A stretch of 64,000 nucleotides of DNA from Paracoccaceae bacterium (GCA_018607905.1 JABBAP010000042.1:68480-132479); one strand, 5' to 3'; numbered from the stretch's first letter, positions 7,300-16,363 are shown. The notes: generated by a model from the letters alone, not told the origin. Numbers and translations are program-made.

Positions 7300-8349
7300 A
7301 TGGCCGTCGCAACCCTCACAATTGACCTCACCGCCCTCACGGATAACTGGCGCGCACTTGATGTGAAATCCGCCCCATCGGTGCAAACCGCCGCCGTTGT
7401 CAAAGCCGACGGCTACGGTTGTGGCGCAGGCCGCGTGTCTGCGGCTCTGTCCAAAGCGGGCGCAAAAACCTTCTTTGTCGCCGCCGCCGAAGAGGGCATC
7501 GCCGTGCGCCAAAACACCCCAAACGACACAAAAATATTCGTGTTTTCAGGCTGCTGCGACGCCGATCATCAAATCCTCAAAGCCAACAACCTGATCCCGC
7601 TCCTAAATTCTCCTGAACAGGTTAACCACTTTACCTCAACAGGTGAAAAATTCGGCGTGCAACTCGACACAGGCATGAACCGCCTCGGCCTAGAACCAAA
7701 TGAATTCAACGCCCTACGCGATCAAATCATCACAGCGGATCCGCAAATCATCATGTCCCACCTCGCCTGCGCGGATGAGCCCAACCACCCACAAAACGCC
7801 CAACAACACGCATCGTTCCGCGAAATGACAGATGGCCTCACGGCACCAAAATCCCTCGCCGCCACAGGCGGCACACTCCTTGGCGCGGACTACCACTTCG
7901 ACCTCACACGCCCCGGCGTCGGCCTTTACGGCGGCGCACCGTTCACAGACGCAAAACCCGTGGTCAGCGTCAGCGTCCCCGTCATCCAAACCCGCATCGT
8001 GGAAATCGGTGAAACCGTCGGATACGCAGCCTTCTGGACTGCCAAACGCACCAGCAAAACCGCCACAATCGCCGTTGGATACGCAGATGGCCTCACGCGT
8101 CAGATGGGCAACCACACCAACGATCACCGCGTAAACCTTTACGCAGGCGGCACGCCCTGCCCGCTGATTGGCCGCGTCTCGATGGATATGATCACCGTCG
8201 ACATCACCGATCTCGACCACATCCCTACCCACCTCGATATCCTCACCCCCCATCAAACCGTCGATGACCTCGCCAATGCCGCAGGCACGATTGGCTATGA
8301 AATCCTCACCTCCCTTGGCGCGCGTTACAATCGCGTATACAAAGCATAA
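7300..8349 (+). CDS. alr: Alanine racemase
   Basis: A 349-residue PLP enzyme that supplies D-alanine for peptidoglycan in the cytoplasm. The PLP lysine is K35 in VVKADGYGCG. The second catalytic base is the tyrosine in VGYAAFW. The N-terminal barrel contains LDTGMNRLG, and the C-terminal domain contains AVGYADGL and GRVSMDMITVD. It is a little shorter than the enteric enzymes. I chose ATG 7300 over the track's GTG 7267 because MAVATLTIDL matches the usual beginning; the upstream AAAGGA is a weak ribosome site. The order dnaB ... alr ... radA is usual in Rhodobacterales. Confidence 0.93.
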   Translation: MAVATLTIDLTALTDNWRALDVKSAPSVQTAAVVKADGYGCGAGRVSAALSKAGAKTFFVAAAEEGIAVRQNTPNDTKIFVFSGCCDADHQILKANNLIPLLNSPEQVNHFTSTGEKFGVQLDTGMNRLGLEPNEFNALRDQIITADPQIIMSHLACADEPNHPQNAQQHASFREMTDGLTAPKSLAATGGTLLGADYHFDLTRPGVGLYGGAPFTDAKPVVSVSVPVIQTRIVEIGETVGYAAFWTAKRTSKTATIAVGYADGLTRQMGNHTNDHRVNLYAGGTPCPLIGRVSMDMITVDITDLDHIPTHLDILTPHQTVDDLANAAGTIGYEILTSLGARYNRVYKA

Positions 8350-8362
8350 AAAGGGGAATCCC

Positions 8363-9157
8363 ATGCAGGCACTGACCTTCATCGACAACACGCTCGCCTC
8401 CATTGGTCGCAGCGCCCTTGGCCTCTGCGCCTCGGTCGGGCGCATCATCATGTTCGCCGCCCTCACCATCGCGCATCTGTTCCGCCCACCGTTCTATTTT
8501 CGCGAATTTGCCCAACAATTGCTAACAATCGGCTACTTTTCGCTCCCCGTTGTTGGCCTCACGGCCCTGTTCACAGGCGGCGCACTCGCGCTGCAAATCT
8601 ACTCGGGCGGCGCACGTTTCAACGCCGAGGCGGTCGTGCCCTCCGTCGTTGCCATTGCCATGGTGCGCGAGCTTGGCCCCGTGCTTGGCGGCCTCATGGT
8701 CGCAGGCCGCGTGTCCTCCTCCATCGCCGCTGAACTTGGCACCATGCGCGTCACCGAACAGATCGACGCGCTCACCACCCTGTCGACAAACCCGATGAAA
8801 TACCTCGTCGTCCCCCGCGTGCTCGCCGCCACCCTCGCAATGCCAGTCCTCGCCTTTATCGGCGATGTCATCGGCATCATGGGCGGCTTCCTCGTGGGCA
8901 CACAACGGCTCGATTTCAACGCCTCCACCTACATCAACAACACGGTCGATTTCCTCGAGGTTGGCGACGTCACCTCAGGCCTCGTCAAAGCCGCCGCCTT
9001 CGGCTTCATCGTCGCCCTCATGGGATGCTACCACGGCTACAACTCAGGCCGCGGCGCACAAGGCGTCGGCAAAGCCACCACCAACGCAGTGGTCAGCGCC
9101 AGCGTTCTAATTCTCGCCGCAAACTACATCCTGACAGAGGTGTTTTTCACGTCATGA
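8363..9157 (+). CDS. mlaE: MlaE-type ABC transporter permease
   Basis: A 264-residue inner-membrane permease of the MlaE family, which moves phospholipids between inner and outer membranes. An amphipathic N-terminus is followed by about five membrane segments and the conserved GGxxVAGRVSSSIAAELGTMRVTEQIDAL loop that contacts the ATPase. AAGGGG lies upstream of ATG 8363, which I prefer to the track's start inside alr. It overlaps mlaF by ATGA. No mlaD-like substrate-binding gene follows here, so that component must be encoded elsewhere. Confidence 0.92.
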   Translation: MQALTFIDNTLASIGRSALGLCASVGRIIMFAALTIAHLFRPPFYFREFAQQLLTIGYFSLPVVGLTALFTGGALALQIYSGGARFNAEAVVPSVVAIAMVRELGPVLGGLMVAGRVSSSIAAELGTMRVTEQIDALTTLSTNPMKYLVVPRVLAATLAMPVLAFIGDVIGIMGGFLVGTQRLDFNASTYINNTVDFLEVGDVTSGLVKAAAFGFIVALMGCYHGYNSGRGAQGVGKATTNAVVSASVLILAANYILTEVFFTS

Positions 9158-9900
9158 TCACCCTCCAAAACGTCAAAAAATCCTTCGGCCCCAACCACGT
9201 TCTGCGCGGCGTGGACCTCGACATTGCCAAAGGTGAAAGCATGGTCATCATCGGAGGCTCTGGCACGGGGAAATCCGTCGCGCTCAAATGCGTGCTCGGC
9301 CTGATCACACCAGATTCGGGTAAAATAACCGTAAACGGCGCAGATGCGACCAAGGGCGACCGCGACGCCTTCCTTGCGCAATTCGGAATGCTTTTCCAAG
9401 GCGGTGCCCTGTTTGACTCACTCTCCGTCTGGCAAAACGTCGCCTTCCGCCTGATGCGCGGCAAAGGCAAATTGTCCAAATCAGACGCCCGCGACCTCGC
9501 CATCGAAAAACTCCGCCGTGTCGGCCTCAAAGCAGACGTTGCAGACCGTTTCCCCGCCGAACTCTCAGGCGGCATGCAAAAGCGCGTCGGCTTGGCCCGC
9601 GCCATCGCCGCCGAACCCGAGATTATCTTCTTTGACGAGCCCACCACAGGCTTGGATCCGATCATGTCAGGCGTCATCAACGAGTTAATCCGCGAAATCG
9701 TGGTCGAAATGGGCGCGACAGCGATGACCATCACCCACGATATGTCGTCTGTGCGCGCCATAGCCGACAAAGTCGCCATGATCCACGAAGGCGTCGTCCA
9801 ATGGACAGGCCCCGTAGCGGATATGGACACCAGCGGCGATCCCTATTTGGATCAGTTTATTAATGCGCGTGCTGAGGGGCCGATTGAGGCTGTTCGGTGA
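9154..9900 (+). CDS. mlaF: MlaF-type ABC transporter ATP-binding protein
   Basis: A 248-residue ATPase partner of the preceding permease. Walker A is GGSGTGKS, the Q-loop lies in MLFQGGALFDSLSVWQNV (typical of MlaF), the signature is LSGGMQKRVGLARAI, and Walker B is IIFFDEPTTGLDP, followed by the H-loop in ITHDM. The start is the ATG overlapping the mlaE stop; the track start 129 bases earlier lies in mlaE. A small AT-rich gene begins at the overlapping GTGA at its end. Confidence 0.93.
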   Translation: MITLQNVKKSFGPNHVLRGVDLDIAKGESMVIIGGSGTGKSVALKCVLGLITPDSGKITVNGADATKGDRDAFLAQFGMLFQGGALFDSLSVWQNVAFRLMRGKGKLSKSDARDLAIEKLRRVGLKADVADRFPAELSGGMQKRVGLARAIAAEPEIIFFDEPTTGLDPIMSGVINELIREIVVEMGATAMTITHDMSSVRAIADKVAMIHEGVVQWTGPVADMDTSGDPYLDQFINARAEGPIEAVR

Positions 9901-10286
9901 GTGAGCTAGTAAATAATCTACCCGTTGCATTCATTGGCTTCTATGTAAATGCAACATTATTTTACTCATATTATTTAACAACATTTGGCAAAGAAATAGC
10001 TCTCAAAAGAAAACAACCGCGTTGGTGGGAGTCCGCCTTCGCTGTATTTATTAAAGCTACCTTTTTCGGCATACTGCCAGGGTCATTTTTGACCTATTTT
10101 CTCGTCGCCAATTTTCCTGATTTATCCTGGTCAATAACTCGACTTCCTCTTTTGGCAGGTGCCGCGATTACTGGTATCGTCATCCACAAGGATATCTTGA
10201 AACACACACATAGCGCCCAAAAATCAAACACAGTTATCTTTTGCATAGCACTTGCGCATTTCCCTACATTGCTTTTGATTTACTGA
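9897..10286 (+). CDS. Hypothetical multi-pass membrane protein
   Basis: A 129-residue protein with about four hydrophobic helices (AFIGFYVNATLFYSYYL, FIKATFFGILPGSFLTYFLV, LPLLAGAAITGIVI, VIFCIALAHFPTLLLIY). It starts at a GTG overlapping the mlaF stop (GTGA). Its DNA is clearly richer in A and T than mlaF or the genes after it, which suggests recent acquisition. I do not recognise the family, and the start codon is not certain. Confidence 0.55.
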   Translation: MSELVNNLPVAFIGFYVNATLFYSYYLTTFGKEIALKRKQPRWWESAFAVFIKATFFGILPGSFLTYFLVANFPDLSWSITRLPLLAGAAITGIVIHKDILKHTHSAQKSNTVIFCIALAHFPTLLLIY

Positions 10287-10362
10287 AATCTCAACTTATC
10301 CCTAACAAACCACCTATTCTTTGATTCTACCCGACCAAAAATTAACTTTGCAGGCCCCACCC

Positions 10363-10599
10363 ATGTTCTTCACCTTCTTCGGCACCATCATAATCGCAGC
10401 CATCATCGGCTATGCCTCTGAACGAACGGGCTTCACCTCCAACGGCTACCTCCCGTCCATCATCATCTGCATCGGTGGGGCATTCCTGTTCTTCTTTATC
10501 CGCGTCATGTTCGGCTTTAGCTTCGGGTCAGCAGGCACAAACGCCATTCTATCGTCCATTGGCGCGCTAATCATTGTCCCAACCCGCTACCGCAAGTAA
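10363..10599 (+). CDS. Small membrane protein, possibly GlsB/YeaQ/YmgE-like
   Basis: A 78-residue protein with hydrophobic segments TFFGTIIIAAIIGYASE, YLPSIIICIGGAFLFFFI and a glycine-rich third segment ending IGALIIVP. The pattern resembles transglycosylase-associated (GlsB/YeaQ) proteins, but the match is loose. I use ATG 10363 instead of the track's TTG 10321. Its stop overlaps the start of the glycosyltransferase (TAATG). Confidence 0.55.
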   Translation: MFFTFFGTIIIAAIIGYASERTGFTSNGYLPSIIICIGGAFLFFFIRVMFGFSFGSAGTNAILSSIGALIIVPTRYRK

Positions 10600-11642
10600 T
10601 GACCCAATTCACCCTCCTCGCCACCCTCCGCGACGAATCCCCATACATCATTGACTGGATCGCGCATCACCGCGCCATCGGCATTACGCAATTCGTGCTC
10701 TACCAAAACGACTCCGTCGATGGCACAACCCAACTCCTGCAAACCCTGCACGACGCAGGTGAAATCCTTTTTATCGACAACACCAACCCCGCCGACGCCC
10801 TGCCAAAGTTCCAAGACCTCCCTCCGCAACGCCGCGCCTATGGTCGGGCCTTGCGAAACCGCTCTGTTCAAAACTCGGATTATATTCTCGTAATCGACGC
10901 TGACGAATACCTAGAACTCCCTGTGGACGGCGATCTCCCAACGATGCTGCGCCGACTAAACCACCCCGACGTAGTTTCGATGCCATGGCGGATGATGGGG
11001 TCGTCTGGCCAAACCGAATTCGCACCCGATCCCGTCACACACCGCTTTGACAAAGCCGCCGCCCCTGACGATTTGGGCACCTTACGGCCCTTTAAACAGG
11101 TCAAATCCCTGTACCGCCCAGCAATCACTCGGTTTTACAACCTGCACATGCCCCGCGCATTTCGCGACGAAGTCTCATGGGTCGATCCAAACGGCGCCCC
11201 TATTCTCAAAAAAATGATGAACGGCAATCAATTGCCCCAATTCCCTTTCGACAGCGCAAATTTGCGCCACTACCACGTCAAATCCTACCCCGAGTTTTGC
11301 GTCAAAATCGTACGCGGCTATGCCTGCAGCCCAAATGAAAAACGCTTCCAGCTTGGTGCAAAAATCTTCGATCCGATGAATCCAAACACCGTCTCCCTGC
11401 CGCTCCCCAAACCGCTCGCCACCCGCAGCGCAGAAATCGCCACACACATCCGCCAAAACCCCAAAATCGCAGATATCGAATCCCACGCCATCGCCAGCTT
11501 CATCAAACTCACCCACCTATGCCAAGCCGCCGTAGACAGCCACGACATCCTGCCAACAATCACCCGCCGCAACCGTCTGTCCGACAGCTTACAGACCTAT
11601 TTTGAGGATACAGTCTGGTCCAAAATGCGCACCTCACCTTAA
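10599..11642 (+). CDS. Glycosyltransferase family 2-like protein
   Basis: A 347-residue cytoplasmic protein. The N-terminus TLLATLRDESPYIIDWIAHHRAIGITQFVLYQND is characteristic of the Glyco_tranf_2_4 / GT92-like group found in Rhodobacterales. The metal-binding DxD is in YILVIDADEYLEL. A histidine-containing core (LRHYHVKSYPEF) follows. No membrane helix is seen. The likely role is sugar transfer in surface polysaccharide, but acceptor and donor cannot be read. It is translationally coupled to the small membrane gene before it. Confidence 0.8.
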   Translation: MTQFTLLATLRDESPYIIDWIAHHRAIGITQFVLYQNDSVDGTTQLLQTLHDAGEILFIDNTNPADALPKFQDLPPQRRAYGRALRNRSVQNSDYILVIDADEYLELPVDGDLPTMLRRLNHPDVVSMPWRMMGSSGQTEFAPDPVTHRFDKAAAPDDLGTLRPFKQVKSLYRPAITRFYNLHMPRAFRDEVSWVDPNGAPILKKMMNGNQLPQFPFDSANLRHYHVKSYPEFCVKIVRGYACSPNEKRFQLGAKIFDPMNPNTVSLPLPKPLATRSAEIATHIRQNPKIADIESHAIASFIKLTHLCQAAVDSHDILPTITRRNRLSDSLQTYFEDTVWSKMRTSP

Positions 11643-11676
11643 CATCAACGCGCCAAATCCTTATGTAACGCCTCAG

Positions 11677-11700
11677 TCTTTTTGTTTTCAAAATATCCGC
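11677..11700 (+). repeat. Copy 3 of the intergenic repeat (TCTTTTTGTTTTCAAAATATCCGC)
   Basis: A diverged member lying 35 bases past the glycosyltransferase stop. Only the 3' half (AAAATATCC) is well kept. Confidence 0.4.
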
Positions 11701-11753
11701 GCCGCAGGCAATACGCTTTGAAAAACAAAGCACCCAAAAATGAGATCCCCCAA

Positions 11754-12230
11754 ATGCAGCTAACCAACCTCCCCCAAACTCTCTTAAAACTCGCAAACCT
11801 CTCCTTGCTGGTCCTTTTCCCCATCGCATGGTTCGCGCCGCTGCTAAAAGCAGGCCTCTTGCCCTTCTTTTCCCTCAGCGAAATCTCGGTTTTCTCTGGC
11901 ATTCAAGCCCTCTGGGAAAAGGACATCTTCCTCGCCCTCATCGTCTCCACCCTCGCCCTAGTCGCCCCCATGGCCAAAGTCATCAGCACCGCGCTCATCC
12001 AATTCGGCGTTATCTCGGCGAAAATCAAACCGATCCTCACCCACATGGGCCGCCTTGCAATGGCCGACATCTTCCTCATTGCCATCTACATCGTGGTCGC
12101 CAAAGGCGTCGGCGTCGGGCGCTTGGAAACAGGCTGGGGCCTCTACCTGTTCACCGCCTGCGTTCTCGCCTCCTACGCCATCACGATATTCGACAAATCT
12201 GGCAAAGAGCCACTGGATCAGGCCAAATGA
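11754..12230 (+). CDS. Paraquat-inducible protein A (PqiA)-like membrane protein
   Basis: A 158-residue protein with about four membrane helices (LLKLANLSLLVLFPIAWFAPLL, FLALIVSTLALVAPMAKV, ADIFLIAIYIVVAKG, LYLFTACVLASYAI). The FFSLSEISVFSGIQALWEKDIFLALIV segment fits a single PqiA domain, about half the length of E. coli PqiA. PqiA proteins work with MCE-domain lipid transfer proteins, which fits the nearby mlaEF, though no MCE protein is encoded here. ATG 11754 is preferred to the track's TTG 11682, which overlaps the repeat. Confidence 0.75.
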   Translation: MQLTNLPQTLLKLANLSLLVLFPIAWFAPLLKAGLLPFFSLSEISVFSGIQALWEKDIFLALIVSTLALVAPMAKVISTALIQFGVISAKIKPILTHMGRLAMADIFLIAIYIVVAKGVGVGRLETGWGLYLFTACVLASYAITIFDKSGKEPLDQAK

Positions 12231-12336
12231 TTGCACAAATCGGTATATCAATTTATTGAAACACAAACCCCTGCCTCTCGCTGCGCTCAAACGGGCTTTG
12301 CGTTACGCGAAACAGTAGAAAATTGAAATCCGATAC

Positions 12337-13710
12337 ATGGCCAAACAATCACTCGCATTCACCTGTTCCTCCTGCGGCGCCTCCCACAAAAAATGGGCGG
12401 GGCGATGTGAAACCTGCGGCGAATGGAATTCCATCGAAGAACAGGCACCCTTGGCCGCGGGTCCGGGCACAAAAACCCTCGGCGCAACCAAGGGACGCAA
12501 AGTCGCGCTCAGTGACCTCACAACCGAAGACAAACCGCTGCCCCGCGCCAATTGCGGCATTGAAGAGCTCGACCGCGTGCTCGGCGGTGGTTTCGTCCCT
12601 GCCTCTGCAATCCTCGTGGGCGGTGATCCGGGCATCGGTAAATCCACGCTGATGTTGCAAGCCGCCGCAAAATTCGCGCTCACCGGCAAAAAAGCAATCT
12701 ATGTTTCGGGCGAGGAAGCCGCCTCCCAAATCCGCATGCGCGCACAGCGCCTAGAACTCACACACTCCCCGGTGCAACTGGCCTCCGAATCCAACTTGCG
12801 CGATATCCTGACCACGCTGGAGGCCGAAAAACCCGACCTCGTGGTCATTGATTCCATCCAAACCATGTGGGTCGATCACATCGACAGCGCCCCCGGCTCC
12901 GTATCCCAAGTCCGCGCCGTCGCCCACGAACTCACCACATTCGCCAAACGCAAAGGCATCATCGTTATTCTTGTGGGTCACGTCACCAAAGAAGGCCAAA
13001 TCGCTGGCCCCCGCGTTGTTGAGCACATGGTCGACACGGTGCTGTATTTTGAAGGCGAACGGGGCCACCAATTCCGCATCCTGCGCGCCGTGAAAAACCG
13101 GTTCGGCCCAGCCGATGAAATCGGTGTGTTTGAAATGACAGGCTCTGGCCTTGAACAGGTCACCAACCCCTCCGCATTATTTCTGTCAGATCGCGAAAAA
13201 CCCGCGCCTGGTTCTGTCGTCTTCGCAGGGATCGAAGGCACACGCCCGCTGCTCGTTGAAATCCAGGCCCTCGTTGCGCAAACATCGCTGGCCAATGCAC
13301 GGCGCACCGTTGTCGGCTGGGACTCTGGCCGCCTCTCGATGATCCTCGCCGTGCTCGAATCTCGGTGCGGCTTGTCGTTTCAGGGCATGGACGTCTACCT
13401 CAACATCGCGGGGGGCATGCGCATTTCCGAACCCGCCGCCGATTTGGCCGTGGCCGCTGCGCTCATTTCCGCCCGCCAAGACACCAGCCTCCCCGGTGAT
13501 CTGGTAATTTTTGGCGAAATCAGTCTTTCTGGTGGATTAAGACCAATTTCTCAGGCAGAAGCCCGATTGAAAGAAGCCAAAAAACTGGGCTTTAGTGGCG
13601 CATTTGCGCCATCGCGAATGAAATTGGCCAGCACATCTGGCATGAACGTAAAAAAAGTAGATGATGTCGGCACATTTATCGCGGATTGTTTCGGCGATAT
13701 AGAGGTTTAA
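12337..13710 (+). CDS. radA: DNA repair protein RadA
   Basis: A 457-residue branch-migration ATPase of recombination. The N-terminal zinc finger has C10, C13, C24 and C27. The RecA-like core has Walker A GGDPGIGKST, Walker B LVVIDSIQT and the RadA-specific KNRFGPADEIGVFEM motif. A Lon-protease-like C-terminal domain follows (VYLNIAGGMRISEPAADLAVAAAL, then FGEISLSGGLRPI). Length is normal. It is followed by two hairpins and then cvpA. Confidence 0.97.
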   Translation: MAKQSLAFTCSSCGASHKKWAGRCETCGEWNSIEEQAPLAAGPGTKTLGATKGRKVALSDLTTEDKPLPRANCGIEELDRVLGGGFVPASAILVGGDPGIGKSTLMLQAAAKFALTGKKAIYVSGEEAASQIRMRAQRLELTHSPVQLASESNLRDILTTLEAEKPDLVVIDSIQTMWVDHIDSAPGSVSQVRAVAHELTTFAKRKGIIVILVGHVTKEGQIAGPRVVEHMVDTVLYFEGERGHQFRILRAVKNRFGPADEIGVFEMTGSGLEQVTNPSALFLSDREKPAPGSVVFAGIEGTRPLLVEIQALVAQTSLANARRTVVGWDSGRLSMILAVLESRCGLSFQGMDVYLNIAGGMRISEPAADLAVAAALISARQDTSLPGDLVIFGEISLSGGLRPISQAEARLKEAKKLGFSGAFAPSRMKLASTSGMNVKKVDDVGTFIADCFGDIEV

Positions 13711-13743
13711 CTTTTGTTAAACAAAGAGTACTGCAAATCCCGT

Positions 13744-13795
13744 TCCGCCTTTTGGCGGAGGCAGGGAATTGCGTTTCAATACAAAGTTGAAACGC
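13744..13795. repeat. Two consecutive hairpins between radA and cvpA
   Basis: TCCGCC-TTTT-GGCGGA (13744-13759) is followed by GCGTTTCAA-TACAAAG-TTGAAACGC (13771-13795), both perfect inverted repeats. Neither has a T-tract directly after it, so they are unlikely to be simple terminators. They lie 28 bases or more before the cvpA ATG and could shape the leader or serve as an attenuator or RNA-processing site. Confidence 0.6.
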
Positions 13796-13822
13796 TTAAG
13801 ACGACTGATAAAGGGGATACAA

Positions 13823-14431
13823 ATGGAAGGTTTCACACTGGTAGACGGCGGCGTCGCTGTTATCATTTTGATCTCGGCAATTCTTGCCTATTCGCGCGGT
13901 TTAGTGCGCGAAATCCTCTCGATCGCAGGTTGGGTGGTCGCGGCAATCGCGGCCTACATGCTCACGCCCACGGTCGAACCCCTCCTCAAAGAAGTTCCCA
14001 TTCTGTCTGATTTCATCAGCGGCTCTTGCGTGCTCTCGCTCATCATCGCCTTTGCGGTGGTCTTCGCGATTGCGCTGATTGTCGTGTCGATTTTTACACC
14101 GCTGTTTTCGGGCATGATCCAAAAATCTGCACTTGGCGGCATCGACCAAGGTCTCGGCTTTTTGTTCGGCGTTGCACGCGGCATCCTACTGGTGCTGATC
14201 GCGTTGATTTTATACGACAATATCTTCCCAGAGGGCGACCGTCTTGCCATGGTCGAAGACAGCAAATCACGTGAAATCCTCTCCTCCAGCCAGTCCAACC
14301 TCGCAGAAATGCTCCCCACCGAAGTCCCCACATGGCTCGAAGAACGCTACGAAGGCTTCGTTGGCGCCTGTGGCGCGGCCCCAGCGGATGACGCGGCGGA
14401 CACCAGCACAACGGGCACGTCTGACACATAA
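13823..14431 (+). CDS. cvpA: CvpA family membrane protein
   Basis: A 202-residue inner-membrane protein with four helices, opening FTLVDGGVAVIILISAILAYSRGLVREIL and carrying the conserved AGWVVAAIAAYML and GGIDQGLGFLFGVARGILLV segments. CvpA proteins are linked to envelope homeostasis and were first described with colicin V production. The ATG at 13823 has AAGGGG upstream and gives the usual start; the track's is 54 bases earlier. The neighbouring purF, separated only by a terminator and one gene, is the normal companion. A C-terminal Thr/Ala/Asp-rich tail is cytoplasmic. Confidence 0.92.
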   Translation: MEGFTLVDGGVAVIILISAILAYSRGLVREILSIAGWVVAAIAAYMLTPTVEPLLKEVPILSDFISGSCVLSLIIAFAVVFAIALIVVSIFTPLFSGMIQKSALGGIDQGLGFLFGVARGILLVLIALILYDNIFPEGDRLAMVEDSKSREILSSSQSNLAEMLPTEVPTWLEERYEGFVGACGAAPADDAADTSTTGTSDT

Positions 14432-14459
14432 TTCTTGCCAAACAGGCATTTACACAGCT

Positions 14460-14497
14460 AACTTCAGGTGGAATATTCTTTCACCTGAAGTTTTTTT
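14460..14497 (+). terminator. Strong rho-independent terminator after cvpA, abutting the next start codon
   Basis: AACTTCAGGTG pairs perfectly with CACCTGAAGTT over an 11-base loop and is followed by seven T. The ATG of the pentapeptide gene starts immediately after the T-tract. The only purine-rich stretch usable as a ribosome site, CTGAAG, is in the 3' arm of the hairpin. The structure therefore may both end cvpA transcription and gate the next gene. Confidence 0.85.
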
Positions 14498-16363
14498 ATG
14501 CCCAAATCCAGTTTCAAACCAAACTATCAAATCGGCAAACCCATTAGGCGTCGCCCCCCTGCGGACACCTCCACTGAGGATCAAATCAACCGCATAAACG
14601 AGCTGTCGCGCACCGCCCGCGCTACATGGCTCTCCCTCCTCGGTTACCTCGCATTCGTGGGCGTCACGCTTCTGGGTGTCGAGGACGTCGATTTCTTCGA
14701 CCCAAGCCGCCAAACCGACCTGCCGCTTATCGGCGTCGCCATCCCCACCGCCAGCTTTTTCATCTTCGCCCCCGTCTTGGGCGCTGCACTCTACATCTAC
14801 CTGCACCTCTACCTGTTGAAACTCTGGGACGAACTCGCGACTGTGCCATATGAACACAAAGCCTCCCCCATCTCCGATCACATCACCCCGTGGCTGATCA
14901 ATGATCTCGGCCTGTCCTTGCGCAAGGATGACGCCCTGCGCAAACGCCCGTTGGAACGATTGGCAAAATGGGTCACAATCACGCTTGTCTTCCTCGCTGG
15001 GCCCGCCACGTTAACTGGGTTTTGGGTGCGCAGCTTTCCCGCCTTAAACGAATGGTTGTCACTCTTTAACGCTTTCCTGCTCTATCTGACCATCTGCTCA
15101 GGATGGATGAGCTGGCGATACCTAAGCGGTCTTATCAAAGGTTCAGATTTAGACATCTTGCAGTCCAGTAAATTACGCGCGTTGCGCTTTTACGCACCAC
15201 TGCTAATTATCCTCGGAGCCATAACTTGGCTCGCAACCGAGGGCGATTTTGATCATTACGCTGGCGTCAAAATAACCGGCCTCAAACCCTTTGCCCGTGC
15301 AAACCTTTCAGGCACCCACCTGTCAGAACGCCCCAAAGACTGGCGCGACATCAATACAGCCCAACGCCGCTTTCGCGCTACGTGGTGCAGGCGGCAAAAC
15401 ATTCCGTTGGACACCTGTGGCCAGATATACGGCATTGAAACAATCGCGCCGAGCAACCTTTTGCCCCTGCGCACAAACTGGTGCGAAACCAAGTTTCTGG
15501 ACGAAGAATGCACGCTGTATTTCACAAAACTCGACGAACGCTTTCTTGTTGAATGGGCCGACGAGCGCCAAAGCCTTATGATAGGAGCGAAAACAGCCAG
15601 TCTGCAACGCCGCGATCTGCGCAATGCAAATCTAAGTGACGCATTCTTAGTACAAGCAGATTTGAGCGATGCTAGGTTGCAAAAAGCGAGCCTTGTTAGT
15701 GCGCATCTAGAAGGGGCAGACTTAAGCGAAGCAAAACTTGACGACGCAAGCCTTTGGTTTGCACACCTTGAAGGCGCAAATCTTTACCGCACAAACCTTA
15801 CAAATGCCACCTTATCGAATGCACATCTAGAAAAAGCCTCTCTGGTTCTCACAAATCTAACTGGGGCGGTTTTGAACGAAGCAAGGTTAAAAGGTGCAGG
15901 TCTATGGGGTACACGACTTATTGGGACGAACATGGAAACGGCCCACTTAGAAGATGTACTTTTTGAACGTGCTGTCCTTGAAGGCACAAATATACGCAAG
16001 GCCCGACTTCAATCATCAGATTGGAAAAATACGACAATATTAAGTGCCACCGCACATGGCGCAGATTTCAGAGGCGCTGTAAACCTGACGCAGGAGCAGC
16101 TCGAATTCGTCATCGGTGACGAATTCACATTGTTACCAGAACCGCAGTTTGGCACCGTTGGTTTGGGCGTTTGGTCATGCTGGAGCACTCTAAAACTTCC
16201 TAATAATTTGGAAGGGCTGCTCAAAAATATAAAACGACCTTGGGAAACCCTCGAACAAACTCGCGCCAAATACGTCTGCCCCAAAGGCACCTCCCCACAA
16301 AAAACAGGCACCCCTTGGCCGCTCGACAAACCCCGCCCCAAAGGCCATCCTCTCGGCGACTAA
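14498..16363 (+). CDS. Membrane-anchored pentapeptide-repeat protein
   Basis: A 621-residue protein. Four or more membrane helices occupy about residues 40-260 (LSLLGYLAFVGVTLL, FFIFAPVLGAALYIYL, WVTITLVFLAGPATL, LLIILGAITWLA). A region with paired cysteines follows, and then from about residue 370 a long run of A(D/N)LxxA pentapeptides (LRNANLSDAFLVQADLSDARL and onward), predicted to form a right-handed four-sided helix. The C-terminal cap GDEFTLLPEPQF resembles the GDxxTxLP end found in other pentapeptide proteins. A second, shorter relative is at 42051. Function unknown. Its start touches the terminator T-tract. Confidence 0.85.
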   Translation: MPKSSFKPNYQIGKPIRRRPPADTSTEDQINRINELSRTARATWLSLLGYLAFVGVTLLGVEDVDFFDPSRQTDLPLIGVAIPTASFFIFAPVLGAALYIYLHLYLLKLWDELATVPYEHKASPISDHITPWLINDLGLSLRKDDALRKRPLERLAKWVTITLVFLAGPATLTGFWVRSFPALNEWLSLFNAFLLYLTICSGWMSWRYLSGLIKGSDLDILQSSKLRALRFYAPLLIILGAITWLATEGDFDHYAGVKITGLKPFARANLSGTHLSERPKDWRDINTAQRRFRATWCRRQNIPLDTCGQIYGIETIAPSNLLPLRTNWCETKFLDEECTLYFTKLDERFLVEWADERQSLMIGAKTASLQRRDLRNANLSDAFLVQADLSDARLQKASLVSAHLEGADLSEAKLDDASLWFAHLEGANLYRTNLTNATLSNAHLEKASLVLTNLTGAVLNEARLKGAGLWGTRLIGTNMETAHLEDVLFERAVLEGTNIRKARLQSSDWKNTTILSATAHGADFRGAVNLTQEQLEFVIGDEFTLLPEPQFGTVGLGVWSCWSTLKLPNNLEGLLKNIKRPWETLEQTRAKYVCPKGTSPQKTGTPWPLDKPRPKGHPLGD

